A DNA stretch of 64,000 bases, from the NCBI GenBank assembly GCA_001797315.1, contig MGPC01000003.1, positions 159,403 to 223,402 on the forward strand, in the 5' to 3' direction. Under the pieces are notes generated by a model. The model did no database searches. It was not told the DNA's origin and was given only the letters and a program-made list of their open reading frames with translations. The DNA comes from Curvibacter sp. GWA2_64_110. GTDB lineage: Bacteria; Pseudomonadota; Gammaproteobacteria; Burkholderiales; Burkholderiaceae_C. The position numbers and the translations under genes were made by a program. Of the stretch, positions 8,138 to 15,425 are shown one piece after another. The first letter of the stretch is position 1, and the number at the start of each line of letters is the position of its first letter.

Positions 8138-8195
8138 TTGGGCGGCGGACTTATTTCGCACAATGCAGCATCTGTTCCCGCAACAACCTTGATCC

Positions 8196-8549
8196 ATGAA
8201 CTGGCTGCGAAAAGTCCCCGGCTCGAAACGGACCGCCACGGGTCTGGAGTGGGCGATCTGGCGCAAGCTGCCGCTGATTTTTGCCGTGGGCACGGCATTG
8301 CCTCTGGCTGGCCTGGCGGTGCTGCACTGGCGGGTGGATGCCTCGACGCCGGCCGGCGAGCGCTGGTTGCAGATGGCGGACTACATGGTGTTCGGACTGG
8401 TGCTGTTCCACTGGACCGCCGTCGTGACGGTCGGCATCGGTTGCGTCATCGTGATGGTGATGAAAGGTCCGGCCTATGCGGCCGACAGCTACACCGTGTC
8501 GCACAGCGACCAGCCGCGGCGCACACCACAAGCGGATGAAAAAACCTAG
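8196..8549 (+). CDS. Small two-helix membrane protein of the SHP cytochrome locus
   Basis: A 117-residue protein of unknown family. Two hydrophobic helices are visible, roughly residues 27-45 (LIFAVGTALPLAGLAVLHW) and 63-89 (MVFGLVLFHWTAVVTVGIGCVIVMVM), with a polar C-terminal tail. Two His residues lie at or in the helices (H44, H72), but two are not enough to call it a cytochrome. It is the first gene after an FNR-type box and lies 86 nt before the SHP cytochrome gene. A role in the membrane end of that electron-transfer system is inference from position only. Confidence 0.7.
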   Translation: MNWLRKVPGSKRTATGLEWAIWRKLPLIFAVGTALPLAGLAVLHWRVDASTPAGERWLQMADYMVFGLVLFHWTAVVTVGIGCVIVMVMKGPAYAADSYTVSHSDQPRRTPQADEKT

Positions 8550-8584
8550 TCATCCGCCGCCGGCGCGGCCAGGGGCAGGCTGTC

Positions 8585-8601
8585 GTTAAGAAAAGCTTAA
8601 T
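8585..8601 (+). promoter_or_regulatory. PmrA/QseB-type response-regulator box before the SHP cytochrome gene
   Basis: GTTAAG-AAAAG-CTTAAT fits the PmrA-family box YTTAAK-N5-YTTAAK at every specified base except the first. The two half-sites are 11 bp apart, one helical turn. A TACGAT hexamer (8612-8617) follows at -10 spacing, so the box would cover the -35 region. A GGAGGT ribosome site (8627-8632) precedes the ATG at 8636. The obvious candidate regulator is the PmrA/QseB-like protein encoded at 10289 in the same locus. Confidence 0.6.
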
Positions 8602-8635
8602 CCACGCTACCTACGATGAAGTCCATGGAGGTTCT

Positions 8636-9037
8636 ATGGACAACTTGACATTTTGGGTACGCATCGGCGTCTTGGCCAGCGTGGTACTGAGCCCGCTGGC
8701 GTACGCCGTGACACCGGTAGAGCAACTGGCGGCCTATAGCGCGCAGGCGGGAGCACCGGCCCAGCCGGCGCGCGGCCAGCAACTGTTCACCAACCGGCAT
8801 GGCAAGGACTGGAGCTGCGCTTCGTGCCACACCGCAACGCCAACGGGTGAGGGCAAGCACGCCAGTACCGGCAAGCTGATCGCGCCGCTGGCGCCGGCTT
8901 TTAATCCCGACCGTTTCACCGACACGGCGAAGACCGAAAAATGGTTTCGCCGCAATTGCAACGACGTGCTGGGGCGCGAATGCACGGCGGGCGAGAAAGC
9001 CGATGTGCTGTCCTGGCTGTCGACGTTCAGGCGCTGA
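8636..9037 (+). CDS. shp: SHP-type monoheme cytochrome c (DUF1924 family)
   Basis: A 133-residue exported c-type cytochrome with signal peptide 1-24 (ends PLAYA) and heme motif CASCH at residues 61-65. The distal part RRNCNDVLGREC contains Asn107 directly before Cys108, with Cys116 eight residues on. In sphaeroides heme protein (SHP), to my knowledge, an Asn next to a disulfide-forming Cys is the sixth heme ligand and is displaced by oxygen or other small ligands. The gene is followed by a diheme cytochrome c and a membrane cytochrome b, the gene association known for SHP. It has a strong GGAGGT ribosome site and a PmrA-type box upstream. Confidence 0.85.
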   Translation: MDNLTFWVRIGVLASVVLSPLAYAVTPVEQLAAYSAQAGAPAQPARGQQLFTNRHGKDWSCASCHTATPTGEGKHASTGKLIAPLAPAFNPDRFTDTAKTEKWFRRNCNDVLGRECTAGEKADVLSWLSTFRR

Positions 9038-9066
9038 GTCATACGCAATTTGATGGAAGGGCTCTC

Positions 9067-9543
9067 ATGAAACGTTCAGGCTTCAAACCCCTCGCGCTGG
9101 CCGCCCTGGCGCTGGCATGCGTCGCGGCCGCCCAGGCGGATTCCGGCGGCGCGCGCGTCCCGGTTCTGCCGAAATACCAGCAGGAATGCGCGGCCTGCCA
9201 TATCGCCTACCCGCCAGGCATGCTGCCGGCGGCTTCGTGGCAGCACCTGATGGGCTCGCTACAGCAGCATTACGGCACCGATGCCTCGCTGGACGAGGCC
9301 AGCCTGCGCGAGATCGGCGGCTGGCTGCAAGTCCATGCCGGCACCTACAAGCGGGTCAGCGAGGCGCCGCCGCAGGACCGCATCACGAAGTCGGCCTGGT
9401 TCCTGCGCAAGCACAACGCGCGGGAAGTGCCTCCGGAGGTCTGGAAGCGCGCGGCGGTGGGCAGTGCTTCCAATTGTGCTGCCTGTCACACCCAGGCGGC
9501 GGACGGCCGTTTCAGCGAACGCGACATCAAGATTCCAAGGTGA
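9067..9543 (+). CDS. dhc: Diheme cytochrome c (DHC), electron donor to SHP
   Basis: A 158-residue exported cytochrome with a signal peptide (residues 1-24, VAAAQA) and two heme-attachment motifs, CAACH at 41-45 and CAACH at 137-141. Size and motif positions fit the diheme cytochromes that accompany SHP and pass electrons from the membrane cytochrome b to it. I chose the start MKRSGFKPLA because GGAAGG lies just upstream; the open frame further 5' lies inside shp. The cytochrome b gene follows 5 nt after the stop. Confidence 0.88.
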   Translation: MKRSGFKPLALAALALACVAAAQADSGGARVPVLPKYQQECAACHIAYPPGMLPAASWQHLMGSLQQHYGTDASLDEASLREIGGWLQVHAGTYKRVSEAPPQDRITKSAWFLRKHNAREVPPEVWKRAAVGSASNCAACHTQAADGRFSERDIKIPR

Positions 9544-9548
9544 GCAAC

Positions 9549-10238
9549 ATGGCGAATGAAAAAACAAAGATCCTGGTGTGGGATGCCCCGGTGCGGGTGT
9601 TCCACTGGCTGATGGTGCTGAGCTTTGCCGGCGCCTACCTGACGGCGGAGAGCGAGCGCTGGCGCCTGGTGCACGTGAGCCTGGGCTACACGCTGGGCGG
9701 GCTGGTGGCGTTCCGCGTCCTCTGGGGGCTGCTGGGCACGCGCTATGCGCGTTTTGCCAGCTTTGTGCGCGGTCCGGCGGCGGTCATGCGTTACCTGTCC
9801 TCGATCGCACACGGTCGACCCGAGCACCATGTCGGACACAACCCGGCCGGGGCGCTGGCGATTGTGCTGCTGCTGTTGTTGAGCGTTGCCACGGTCGCTT
9901 CCGGCTGGGCCAATTACAACGACCTGGGCGGCCATTGGCTCGAAGAACTGCATGAAGTGATGGCCAATCTCATGTTGACCGTCGTCGGGGTTCACGTGGC
10001 CGGTGTTGTGGTGGGCAGCTGGTTGCACCGGGAAAATCTGGTGCGCGCCATGCTGACGGGCCGCAAAGAGGGCGCACCGAATCAAGGTATTCGCTGGACC
10101 TGGCGGCCGCTGGCGCTGGTCCTGCTCGCCGCGGTGCTGGGCTTCTGGTGGTTGCAGTGGCAAAGCGCGCCGGCAACGGCCTCCAGCGGGACGGTGGCGA
10201 CAGAAGCCGCAAAATACGCAGACCGTGCCGGCGACTGA
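9549..10238 (+). CDS. Cytochrome b561-family membrane protein (SHP/DHC partner)
   Basis: A 229-residue integral membrane cytochrome b. It has four core transmembrane helices plus a C-terminal hydrophobic helix (about 192-205). Candidate heme-ligand histidines lie in helices at H19 (RVFHWLMV), H42 (LVHVSLGY), H135 (LEELHEV) and H149 (VVGVHVAG), as in the Ni/Fe-hydrogenase b-type cytochrome b561 family. It should take electrons from the quinone pool and pass them to the periplasmic DHC. Start MANEKTKILV, 5 nt after the dhc stop. Confidence 0.9.
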   Translation: MANEKTKILVWDAPVRVFHWLMVLSFAGAYLTAESERWRLVHVSLGYTLGGLVAFRVLWGLLGTRYARFASFVRGPAAVMRYLSSIAHGRPEHHVGHNPAGALAIVLLLLLSVATVASGWANYNDLGGHWLEELHEVMANLMLTVVGVHVAGVVVGSWLHRENLVRAMLTGRKEGAPNQGIRWTWRPLALVLLAAVLGFWWLQWQSAPATASSGTVATEAAKYADRAGD

Positions 10239-10288
10239 CGCAGCGGGCGACAGCGCTGGAGAACGGTCAAACCACTGGGGAGCTTGTG

Positions 10289-10960
10289 ATGCGCATTCTG
10301 TTGGCGGAAGACGACCCGATGCTCGGTGACGGTCTGCGCGCCGGCCTGCGCCAGCTGGGTTTCCAGGTGGACTGGGTGCGCGACGGCGAAGCGGCCGAGC
10401 GGGAACTGGCCTCCGAGGTCTATGCCGCGGGCGTGCTGGACCTCGGTTTGCCGCGCAAGGACGGCATGGACGTGTTGCAGGCGCTGCGCGCGCGCCGGAT
10501 CACCACCCCGGTACTGGTGTTGACCGCGCGTGACGCCGTGCCAGATCGCATCCGCGGTCTGGACCTGGGGGCGGACGACTATGTGGTCAAGCCGGTGGAC
10601 CTGCATGAGCTGGGTGCCCGGCTGCGTTCCCTGGTGCGCCGTGCGCACGGACAGATGCAGGACAGTCTGCGTTGCGGCGGCGTGCTGCTGGCGCCGGCGG
10701 CACGCCAGGTCAGCTTGAATGGCGAGGCAGTGGCGCTGTCCACGCGCGAATTCGACTTGCTCCACACCTTGATGCGCAATGCGGGCCGTGTTCTGTCGCG
10801 CGAACAGCTGGAGGAGCAGCTCTACAGCTGGGGCCATGAAGTGGAAAGCAACGCGATCGAGGTCCATATCCACCATCTGCGGCGCAAGCTGCAGCCGGAC
10901 CTGATCCAGACCGTACGTGGCGTTGGCTACACCGTGCTGCGCACCCCGGAGACGGCATGA
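10289..10960 (+). CDS. OmpR-family response regulator, QseB/PmrA-like
   Basis: A 223-residue two-component response regulator. The receiver domain (1-115) has the acidic pair D8/D9, phospho-acceptor D51 (VLDLGLPRKDG) and K101-P (DYVVKPVD). The winged-helix DNA-binding domain covers about 125-220 and ends in TVRGVGYTVLR. The sequence is closest to QseB/PmrA/TctD regulators, whose boxes are TTAA direct repeats; such a box lies at 8585-8601 ahead of the cytochrome genes. It shares a 4-nt ATGA overlap with the kinase gene. It likely controls the cytochrome locus, but the signal is unknown. Confidence 0.92.
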   Translation: MRILLAEDDPMLGDGLRAGLRQLGFQVDWVRDGEAAERELASEVYAAGVLDLGLPRKDGMDVLQALRARRITTPVLVLTARDAVPDRIRGLDLGADDYVVKPVDLHELGARLRSLVRRAHGQMQDSLRCGGVLLAPAARQVSLNGEAVALSTREFDLLHTLMRNAGRVLSREQLEEQLYSWGHEVESNAIEVHIHHLRRKLQPDLIQTVRGVGYTVLRTPETA

Positions 10961-12318
10961 GGCTGCAGTCATCCTTCAACTCCCTGCAGGCGCGTTTGCT
11001 GGTGCTGGTGCTGGGCGTGGCCGCGATCGTGTGGCTGGCCGCGGCGGCGCTGATCTGGCGTGACGTGCGCCATGAACTGGATGAACTGCTCGATGGCCAT
11101 CTGGCCCAGGCGGCGGCCCTGCTGGTGGTGCAGCAGGCGGCACATCATGAGGACGACAAGATGGCTGATGCACCGTCGCTGCACAAATATGCGCCACGCG
11201 TCATCTTTCAGGTGTTTCATGAAGGTCAGCTGGTGCAGCGCTCAGCCCAGGCCGGCGCGACGCCGATGAGCGAGACCGGGCGCGGTTTTTCCACTGTCCG
11301 TCTGGCCGACGGGTCCGAGTGGCGTGTGTTCGCGACCCAGGGGGCGGAGCGCGATGTGCAGGTGTACGTGGGCGAACAGACGGATTCACGCAGCGCGATT
11401 CTGCGCGCGGTGCTGCGCAGTGTGCTGCTGCCCTTGCTGGTTGCCTTGCCGTTGCTGGCGCTGGCCGGCTGGTGGGCGGTGCTGCGTGGCTTGCTGCCGC
11501 TGCGGCATCTCAGCGAGGCGCTGGCTCAGCGGCGACCCGAGGCGCTGGAGCCGGTGGTGCTCCAGGATGTACCGGCTGAAATGCAGCCGCTGGTCCAGGC
11601 CCTCAATGGCCTGTTCGGACGCATGGAACGTTTGCTGGAGTCCGAACGCCGCTTCACGGCCGATGCGGCCCATGAACTGCGTACGCCGATCGCCGCCATC
11701 CGGGCTCAGGCCCAGGTCGCCCTTGGCGCCGGAGCCGATGAAGCCCAGCGCCAGCATGCCTTGCAGGCCACGCTGGCGGGCTGCGACCGTGCGACCCACC
11801 TGGTCGAACAATTGTTGACGCTGGCGCGCCTGGAAGCGGCACCGGCCGGCGCCAACGACGGTGTGGACCTGGGCGGGCTGGCCCGCCGTGTGCTGGCTGA
11901 ATTGGCGCCGGGTGCTTTATTGCGTCATCAGCAGCTCGAACTGGATGTTGCAGCATCCTGCCGGGTAACGGGGAATGACATGTTGTTGGGCGTCTTGTTG
12001 CGCAACCTGGTCGACAACGCCCTGCGTTACAGCCCGGATGGTGCCTCGGTCCAGGTGAGCGTGGCGCTGGAGGCGGGGCAGGCGGTGCTGCGCGTGGAAG
12101 ACAGCGGCGCCGGCATGACAGCGCAGGAGATGGCCCGACTGGGCGAGCGCTTTTACCGGGTACCGGGCCACGCGCAGCCGGGCAGCGGCCTGGGTTGGTC
12201 CATCGTCAGGCGCATTGCGCAAGTATGCGGCGCCCAGGTCCAGACGGCTTCTTCGGAGCGATTGGGCGGGCTGGCGGTGTCGGTGCACTGGCCGGCGCCG
12301 GACCAGCGCGCAGCCTGA
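10957..12318 (+). CDS. Sensor histidine kinase, QseC/PmrB-like
   Basis: A 453-residue membrane kinase paired with the preceding regulator. Helices at about 13-34 and 154-175 enclose a periplasmic sensor region of about 120 residues, which is rich in His/Asp near residues 59-68 (QQAAHHEDDK). A HAMP-like linker follows, then the phospho-accepting His239 (DAAHELRTPIAA), the N box (NLVDNALRYS) and G boxes (VEDSGAGM, GSGLGWSIV). The PQGSGLG-type ATP lid resembles QseC. Location next to redox cytochromes suggests a redox or metal cue, but no ligand can be read from sequence. Confidence 0.92.
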   Translation: MRLQSSFNSLQARLLVLVLGVAAIVWLAAAALIWRDVRHELDELLDGHLAQAAALLVVQQAAHHEDDKMADAPSLHKYAPRVIFQVFHEGQLVQRSAQAGATPMSETGRGFSTVRLADGSEWRVFATQGAERDVQVYVGEQTDSRSAILRAVLRSVLLPLLVALPLLALAGWWAVLRGLLPLRHLSEALAQRRPEALEPVVLQDVPAEMQPLVQALNGLFGRMERLLESERRFTADAAHELRTPIAAIRAQAQVALGAGADEAQRQHALQATLAGCDRATHLVEQLLTLARLEAAPAGANDGVDLGGLARRVLAELAPGALLRHQQLELDVAASCRVTGNDMLLGVLLRNLVDNALRYSPDGASVQVSVALEAGQAVLRVEDSGAGMTAQEMARLGERFYRVPGHAQPGSGLGWSIVRRIAQVCGAQVQTASSERLGGLAVSVHWPAPDQRAA

Positions 12319-12352
12319 GTGTCCGATGCGGTCGTGCGTCAAAATCGGGGCT

Positions 12353-12787
12353 ATGCAAATTCAGAAAATCTTCGTGCCGCTGGCCAGCGTCGTGCTGGTG
12401 GTGGCGGCCTACCGGGCCTACGGTTGGAGCGGCGTCGCCATTGCCACGGGCGCGCTGGTCATGTGGCTGCTGCTGCATTTCACCCGCATGATGCAGGCGC
12501 TCAAGCGCGCCGCCGAGCGGCCGATCGGCTTTGTGGACAGCGCGGTCATGCTCAACGCCAAGCTCCGGCCGGGCGTGAACCTGCTGCACGTGGTGACCAT
12601 GACACGCGCCTTGGGTGAACTGGTCAGCCCCAAGGACAGCCAGCCCGAGCTGTTTCGCTGGACCGACGCTTCCGAGTCGTTCGTGACCTGCGAATTCCGG
12701 CAGGGCAAGCTGGTGAAGTGGGAGCTGGTTCGTCCGACGCAGCCCGAGGATGCCGTCACGACGACCCCGGGCACGCCAGCCCCGTAA
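12353..12787 (+). CDS. Conserved membrane-anchored protein of unknown function
   Basis: A 144-residue protein with two closely spaced hydrophobic segments (about residues 5-21 and 25-42: VPLASVVLVVAAYRAYGW, ATGALVMWLLLHF), then a soluble domain containing FRWTDASESFVTCEF and KLVKWELVRP. I do not recognise a domain. A CAAAAT hexamer ends 7 nt before the ATG and there is no Shine-Dalgarno sequence, so the message may be leaderless. It lies 34 nt after the kinase gene and 52 nt before ilvE. Confidence 0.75.
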   Translation: MQIQKIFVPLASVVLVVAAYRAYGWSGVAIATGALVMWLLLHFTRMMQALKRAAERPIGFVDSAVMLNAKLRPGVNLLHVVTMTRALGELVSPKDSQPELFRWTDASESFVTCEFRQGKLVKWELVRPTQPEDAVTTTPGTPAP

Positions 12788-12839
12788 AATCAGGGTTTTT
12801 GCAAGCTCGCTTGCCCCGCCCTTTCAAAGGAAAGTACCG

Positions 12840-13778
12840 ATGAGCCCCCTACCTCCCTCGATGTCCGACCGTGATGGAAAAATCTGGATGGATGGCCAGA
12901 TGGTGGACTGGCGCGACGCCAAGATCCACGTCCTGACCCACACCCTGCACTATGGCTGCGGGGCCTTCGAGGGCGTGCGGGCCTACAACACCGTCAACGG
13001 CACGGCGATCTTCCGTCTGGAAGAGCACACCGAGCGTCTGTTCAACAGCGCCAAGATCCTGCGTATGAAGCTTCCCTTCACCCCGGAGCAGGTGAACGAG
13101 GCGCAAAAAGCCGTGGTGCGCGAGAACAAGCTGGAAAGCTGCTACCTGCGTCCCCTGACCTGGATCGGCGACAAGAAGCTCGGCGTTTCGCCGAAGGGCA
13201 ACACCATCCATCTGATGGTGGCGGCCTGGGCCTGGGGCGCCTACCTGGGCGAGGAGGGCATGAAGCGCGGCATTCGCGTCAAGACCTCCAGCTACTCGCG
13301 TCACCACGTCAACATCACCATGACGCAGGCCAAGGCCGTCAGCAACTACAGCAACTCGATCCTGGCCAATATGGAAGCCACCGATGATGGTTACGACGAG
13401 GCGCTGCTGCTCGATACCGCCGGCTTCGTGTCCGAGGGCGCGGGCGAGAACATCTTCGTGATCAAGGGCGGTGTCGTCTACACCCCCGACCTGTCGGCCG
13501 GTGCGCTCAATGGCATCACGCGCAACACCGTGCTGCACATCTGCAAGGACCTGGGCCTGGAGCTGGTGCAAAAGCGCATCACGCGCGACGAGGTCTACAT
13601 TGCTGACGAGGCCTTCTTCACCGGCACCGCTGCCGAAGTGACGCCGATCCGCGAACTCGACCGTGTCGAGATCGGTAGCGGCAGCCGCGGCCCGATCACC
13701 GAGAAGATCCAGAGCGCGTTCTTCGACATCGTCAACGGCCGCAATCCGAAGTACGCTCACTGGCTGACGAAGGTTTAA
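12840..13778 (+). CDS. ilvE: Branched-chain amino acid aminotransferase IlvE
   Basis: A 312-residue class IV aminotransferase that catalyses the last step of Val, Leu and Ile synthesis (2-oxo acid plus glutamate). The conserved block HYGCGAFEGVRAY lies at 37-49, the PLP-binding Lys is K165 (MTQAKAVSNY), and EGAGENIF and FFTGTAAEVTPI follow, all typical of IlvE. The start MSPLPPSMSD has a good AAAGGAAAG ribosome site. A TAAAAT hexamer about 50 nt upstream could be the -10 element. Cytosolic. Confidence 0.97.
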   Translation: MSPLPPSMSDRDGKIWMDGQMVDWRDAKIHVLTHTLHYGCGAFEGVRAYNTVNGTAIFRLEEHTERLFNSAKILRMKLPFTPEQVNEAQKAVVRENKLESCYLRPLTWIGDKKLGVSPKGNTIHLMVAAWAWGAYLGEEGMKRGIRVKTSSYSRHHVNITMTQAKAVSNYSNSILANMEATDDGYDEALLLDTAGFVSEGAGENIFVIKGGVVYTPDLSAGALNGITRNTVLHICKDLGLELVQKRITRDEVYIADEAFFTGTAAEVTPIRELDRVEIGSGSRGPITEKIQSAFFDIVNGRNPKYAHWLTKV

Positions 13779-13815
13779 CACCCCCAGGCTGCGCAAAGGG
13801 CGTGTCGCTGCGCCA

Positions 13816-13868
13816 CCCCCTTGCAGGGGGCAACGCCAGTGGACCGGCAAAGCCGGTTCCACGGCGTT
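13816..13868 (+). repeat. GC-rich intergenic repeat, copy A (double hairpin)
   Basis: The copy starts with the hairpin CCCCCTTGCAGGGGG (13816-13830), continues ACGCCAGTGG, and has a second hairpin CCGGCAAAGCCGG before TTCCACGGCGT. The same series occurs at 19756-19806 and, inverted, at 36258-36309. It lies just after ilvE. It may serve as a transcription-stop or mRNA-stabilising element. Similar elements are, to my recollection, common in Comamonadaceae intergenic DNA. Confidence 0.75.
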
Positions 13869-13935
13869 TCCCGTAGGGTGCCTTCGCGCGGGGCGGGGCT
13901 TGCATCTGGCGTGAGTACATGAAAGAGAGATGGAT

Positions 13936-14142
13936 ATGAGCAAGCAAACGGTTGAACTGCTGGCCAAGGATCTGAACCACCAGGGTGGTGTGTTCTGTCC
14001 CAATCCCCAGGCCGACATGAAACTCTGGAACAGCCACCCCAAGGTGTACCTGGACGTGGCGCGGACCGGCGAGGCCAAGTGCCCCTATTGCGGTACGGTC
14101 TACAAGTTGAAGGCAGGTGAGCACTTCGGTGCCAGCCACTAA
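13936..14142 (+). CDS. Zinc-finger (zf-CHCC) domain protein
   Basis: A 68-residue small protein (MSKQTVELLAKDL...). The putative zinc ligands are Cys21 (VFCPNP), a His in NSHPKVYLD, and the CPYC pair (KCPYCGTVYKL), matching the zf-CHCC family related to the NDUFS6 subunit. An alternative ATG lies 6 nt upstream (13930); I prefer the inner one because AAAGAGAG is better placed for it. Its 3' end overlaps the GTG start of waaF by 26 nt, implying coupled translation. Function unknown. Confidence 0.85.
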   Translation: MSKQTVELLAKDLNHQGGVFCPNPQADMKLWNSHPKVYLDVARTGEAKCPYCGTVYKLKAGEHFGASH

Positions 14143-15136
14143 CGCCCTCATCATCGCGCCCCAGTGGATTGGGGATGCGGTGATGACGGAGCCGCTGTTG
14201 CGTCGCCTTCATGCGCGCGGTGAGCGGCTCACCGTGGGCGCGCTGCCCTGGGTGGCGCCGGTCTACCGCGCCATGCCGCAGGTGGCCGAGGTCATCGAGT
14301 TTCCCTTCGCCCATGGCGGCCTGCAGCTCAAGGCACGGCGTGTGCTGGCGCGGCAGATCGAGGGCCGCTTTGACGTCGCCTACGTCTGCCCCAACTCGCT
14401 CAAGAGCGCGCTGCTGCCCTTGCTGGCCCGCATCCCGAAGCGGGTCGGCTACCTGGGCGAGGCGCGTTTCGGCCTGTTGACGCACCGGCTGAAAAATCCC
14501 CCAAAGCACCAGCGCCCGCCCATGGTGGCGTTCTACTCGGCGCTCAGCGGCGAGCCGGACGTGGCGGCCGACCGGCCGCGCCTGCAGGTCGAGGCAGCCC
14601 GCTGCGCCGCCGTGCTGGACCGGCTGGGCCTGGTGCGCGGTGCCTACTACGTCTTCGTGCCTGGGGCCGAGTACGGTCCGGCCAAGCGCTGGCCGGTGGA
14701 CCGTTTTGCCGAACTGGCGCAGCGGCTGGACCTGCCGGTGCTGCTGCTGGGTTCGGGCAAGGAGGCCGCGCTGGGTGAGGAGATTGCGCGGCTGGCCCAT
14801 GCCGACTCGCGGCAGATGTGCCGCAACCTGGCCGGCAGCACCGATCTGCTGGATGCTTTTTGCCTGATCGCCGCGGCCAGGGCCATGGTGAGCAATGACA
14901 CCGGCCTCATGCACGTGGCGGCGGCGCTGGATGTGCCGCAAGTTGCCCTGTTTGGCTCCAGCAGCCCCTTGCACACCCCGCCCTTGAGCGACAAGGCGCA
15001 GGTTATCTGGCTCAAGAACGACTCGGCTTACCAGCCACCGCTGGACTGCGCGCCCTGCTTCCAGCGCGAGTGTCCGCTCGGGCATCTGCGCTGCCTGCGC
15101 GACATCACGGCAGAGCGGGTGCTGCAGGTGTTGTAG
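14117..15136 (+). CDS. waaF: Lipopolysaccharide heptosyltransferase II (WaaF)
   Basis: A 339-residue GT9-family glycosyltransferase that adds the second heptose to the LPS inner core at the cytoplasmic face of the inner membrane. Family blocks are visible: PQWIGDAVMTEPLLRRL at the N-terminus, FVPGAEYGPAKRWP, and VSNDTGLMHVAAAL with LFGSSSPLHTPP for the ADP-heptose site. The GTG start at 14117 lies inside the 3' end of the zinc-finger gene, with AAGG 5 nt before it. WaaF rather than WaaC is inferred from the NDTGLMHVAA and PLHTPPL blocks. Confidence 0.93.
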   Translation: MSTSVPATNALIIAPQWIGDAVMTEPLLRRLHARGERLTVGALPWVAPVYRAMPQVAEVIEFPFAHGGLQLKARRVLARQIEGRFDVAYVCPNSLKSALLPLLARIPKRVGYLGEARFGLLTHRLKNPPKHQRPPMVAFYSALSGEPDVAADRPRLQVEAARCAAVLDRLGLVRGAYYVFVPGAEYGPAKRWPVDRFAELAQRLDLPVLLLGSGKEAALGEEIARLAHADSRQMCRNLAGSTDLLDAFCLIAAARAMVSNDTGLMHVAAALDVPQVALFGSSSPLHTPPLSDKAQVIWLKNDSAYQPPLDCAPCFQRECPLGHLRCLRDITAERVLQVL

Positions 15137-15157
15137 CGTTCGGATTTTTGCCAAAAA

Positions 15158-15181
15158 AAAGCCACCGGTAAGGGTGGCTTT
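15158..15181 (-). terminator. Rho-independent terminator between waaF and the convergent sensor kinase gene
   Basis: A perfect 9-bp stem AAAGCCACC / GGTGGCTTT with a 6-nt loop (GGTAAG). A run of A residues on the + strand (15153-15160) reads as a T tract for leftward transcription, so it best terminates the two-component operon coming from the right. It may also stop waaF transcription. Confidence 0.85.
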
Positions 15182-15425
15182 GAAAAGTCCTCGAAAGGAC
15201 GTCGTTGGGACTCTTCGATTCCGGGGCGGCTTGTTGCTCTGCGGCGGGTATGGCGCTACCGGACTCTTGTTGACTGTGACAGCAGTTGGATAGAACTTTA
15301 CCCAGCCGAGGCGACTTGCGCTATCCCACAAATGGGGGATACGGCACTACTTTCTGTTCAAAAAGGCGACATTCAGTATGCCAATCGTCTTGCGCAGGGC
15401 TTCATGCCCGGGGCGGCTCTGGTAT
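15182..15425. other. Intergenic stretch without a recognised gene
   Basis: Together with the terminator this fills the 289 bp between waaF and the kinase gene. A short dyad GTCC...GGAC lies at 15187-15200. Short open frames exist (for example from 15332), but they have no ribosome site, no recognisable product and they run into the antisense of the kinase gene. I see no repeat or promoter I would defend. Confidence 0.5.

Noticed and set aside
11183..11200. AAATATGCGCC in the sensor kinase gene as another copy of the 65-bp repeat
   Set aside because: Only about 10 bases agree; the TGCTATCAAAA and TTTTTG landmarks are absent at the proper distance.
13775..15331. A 518-codon open frame antisense to waaF
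   Set aside because: Opposite strand of waaF and the zinc-finger gene; no homology that I recognise and it runs through a repeat and a terminator.
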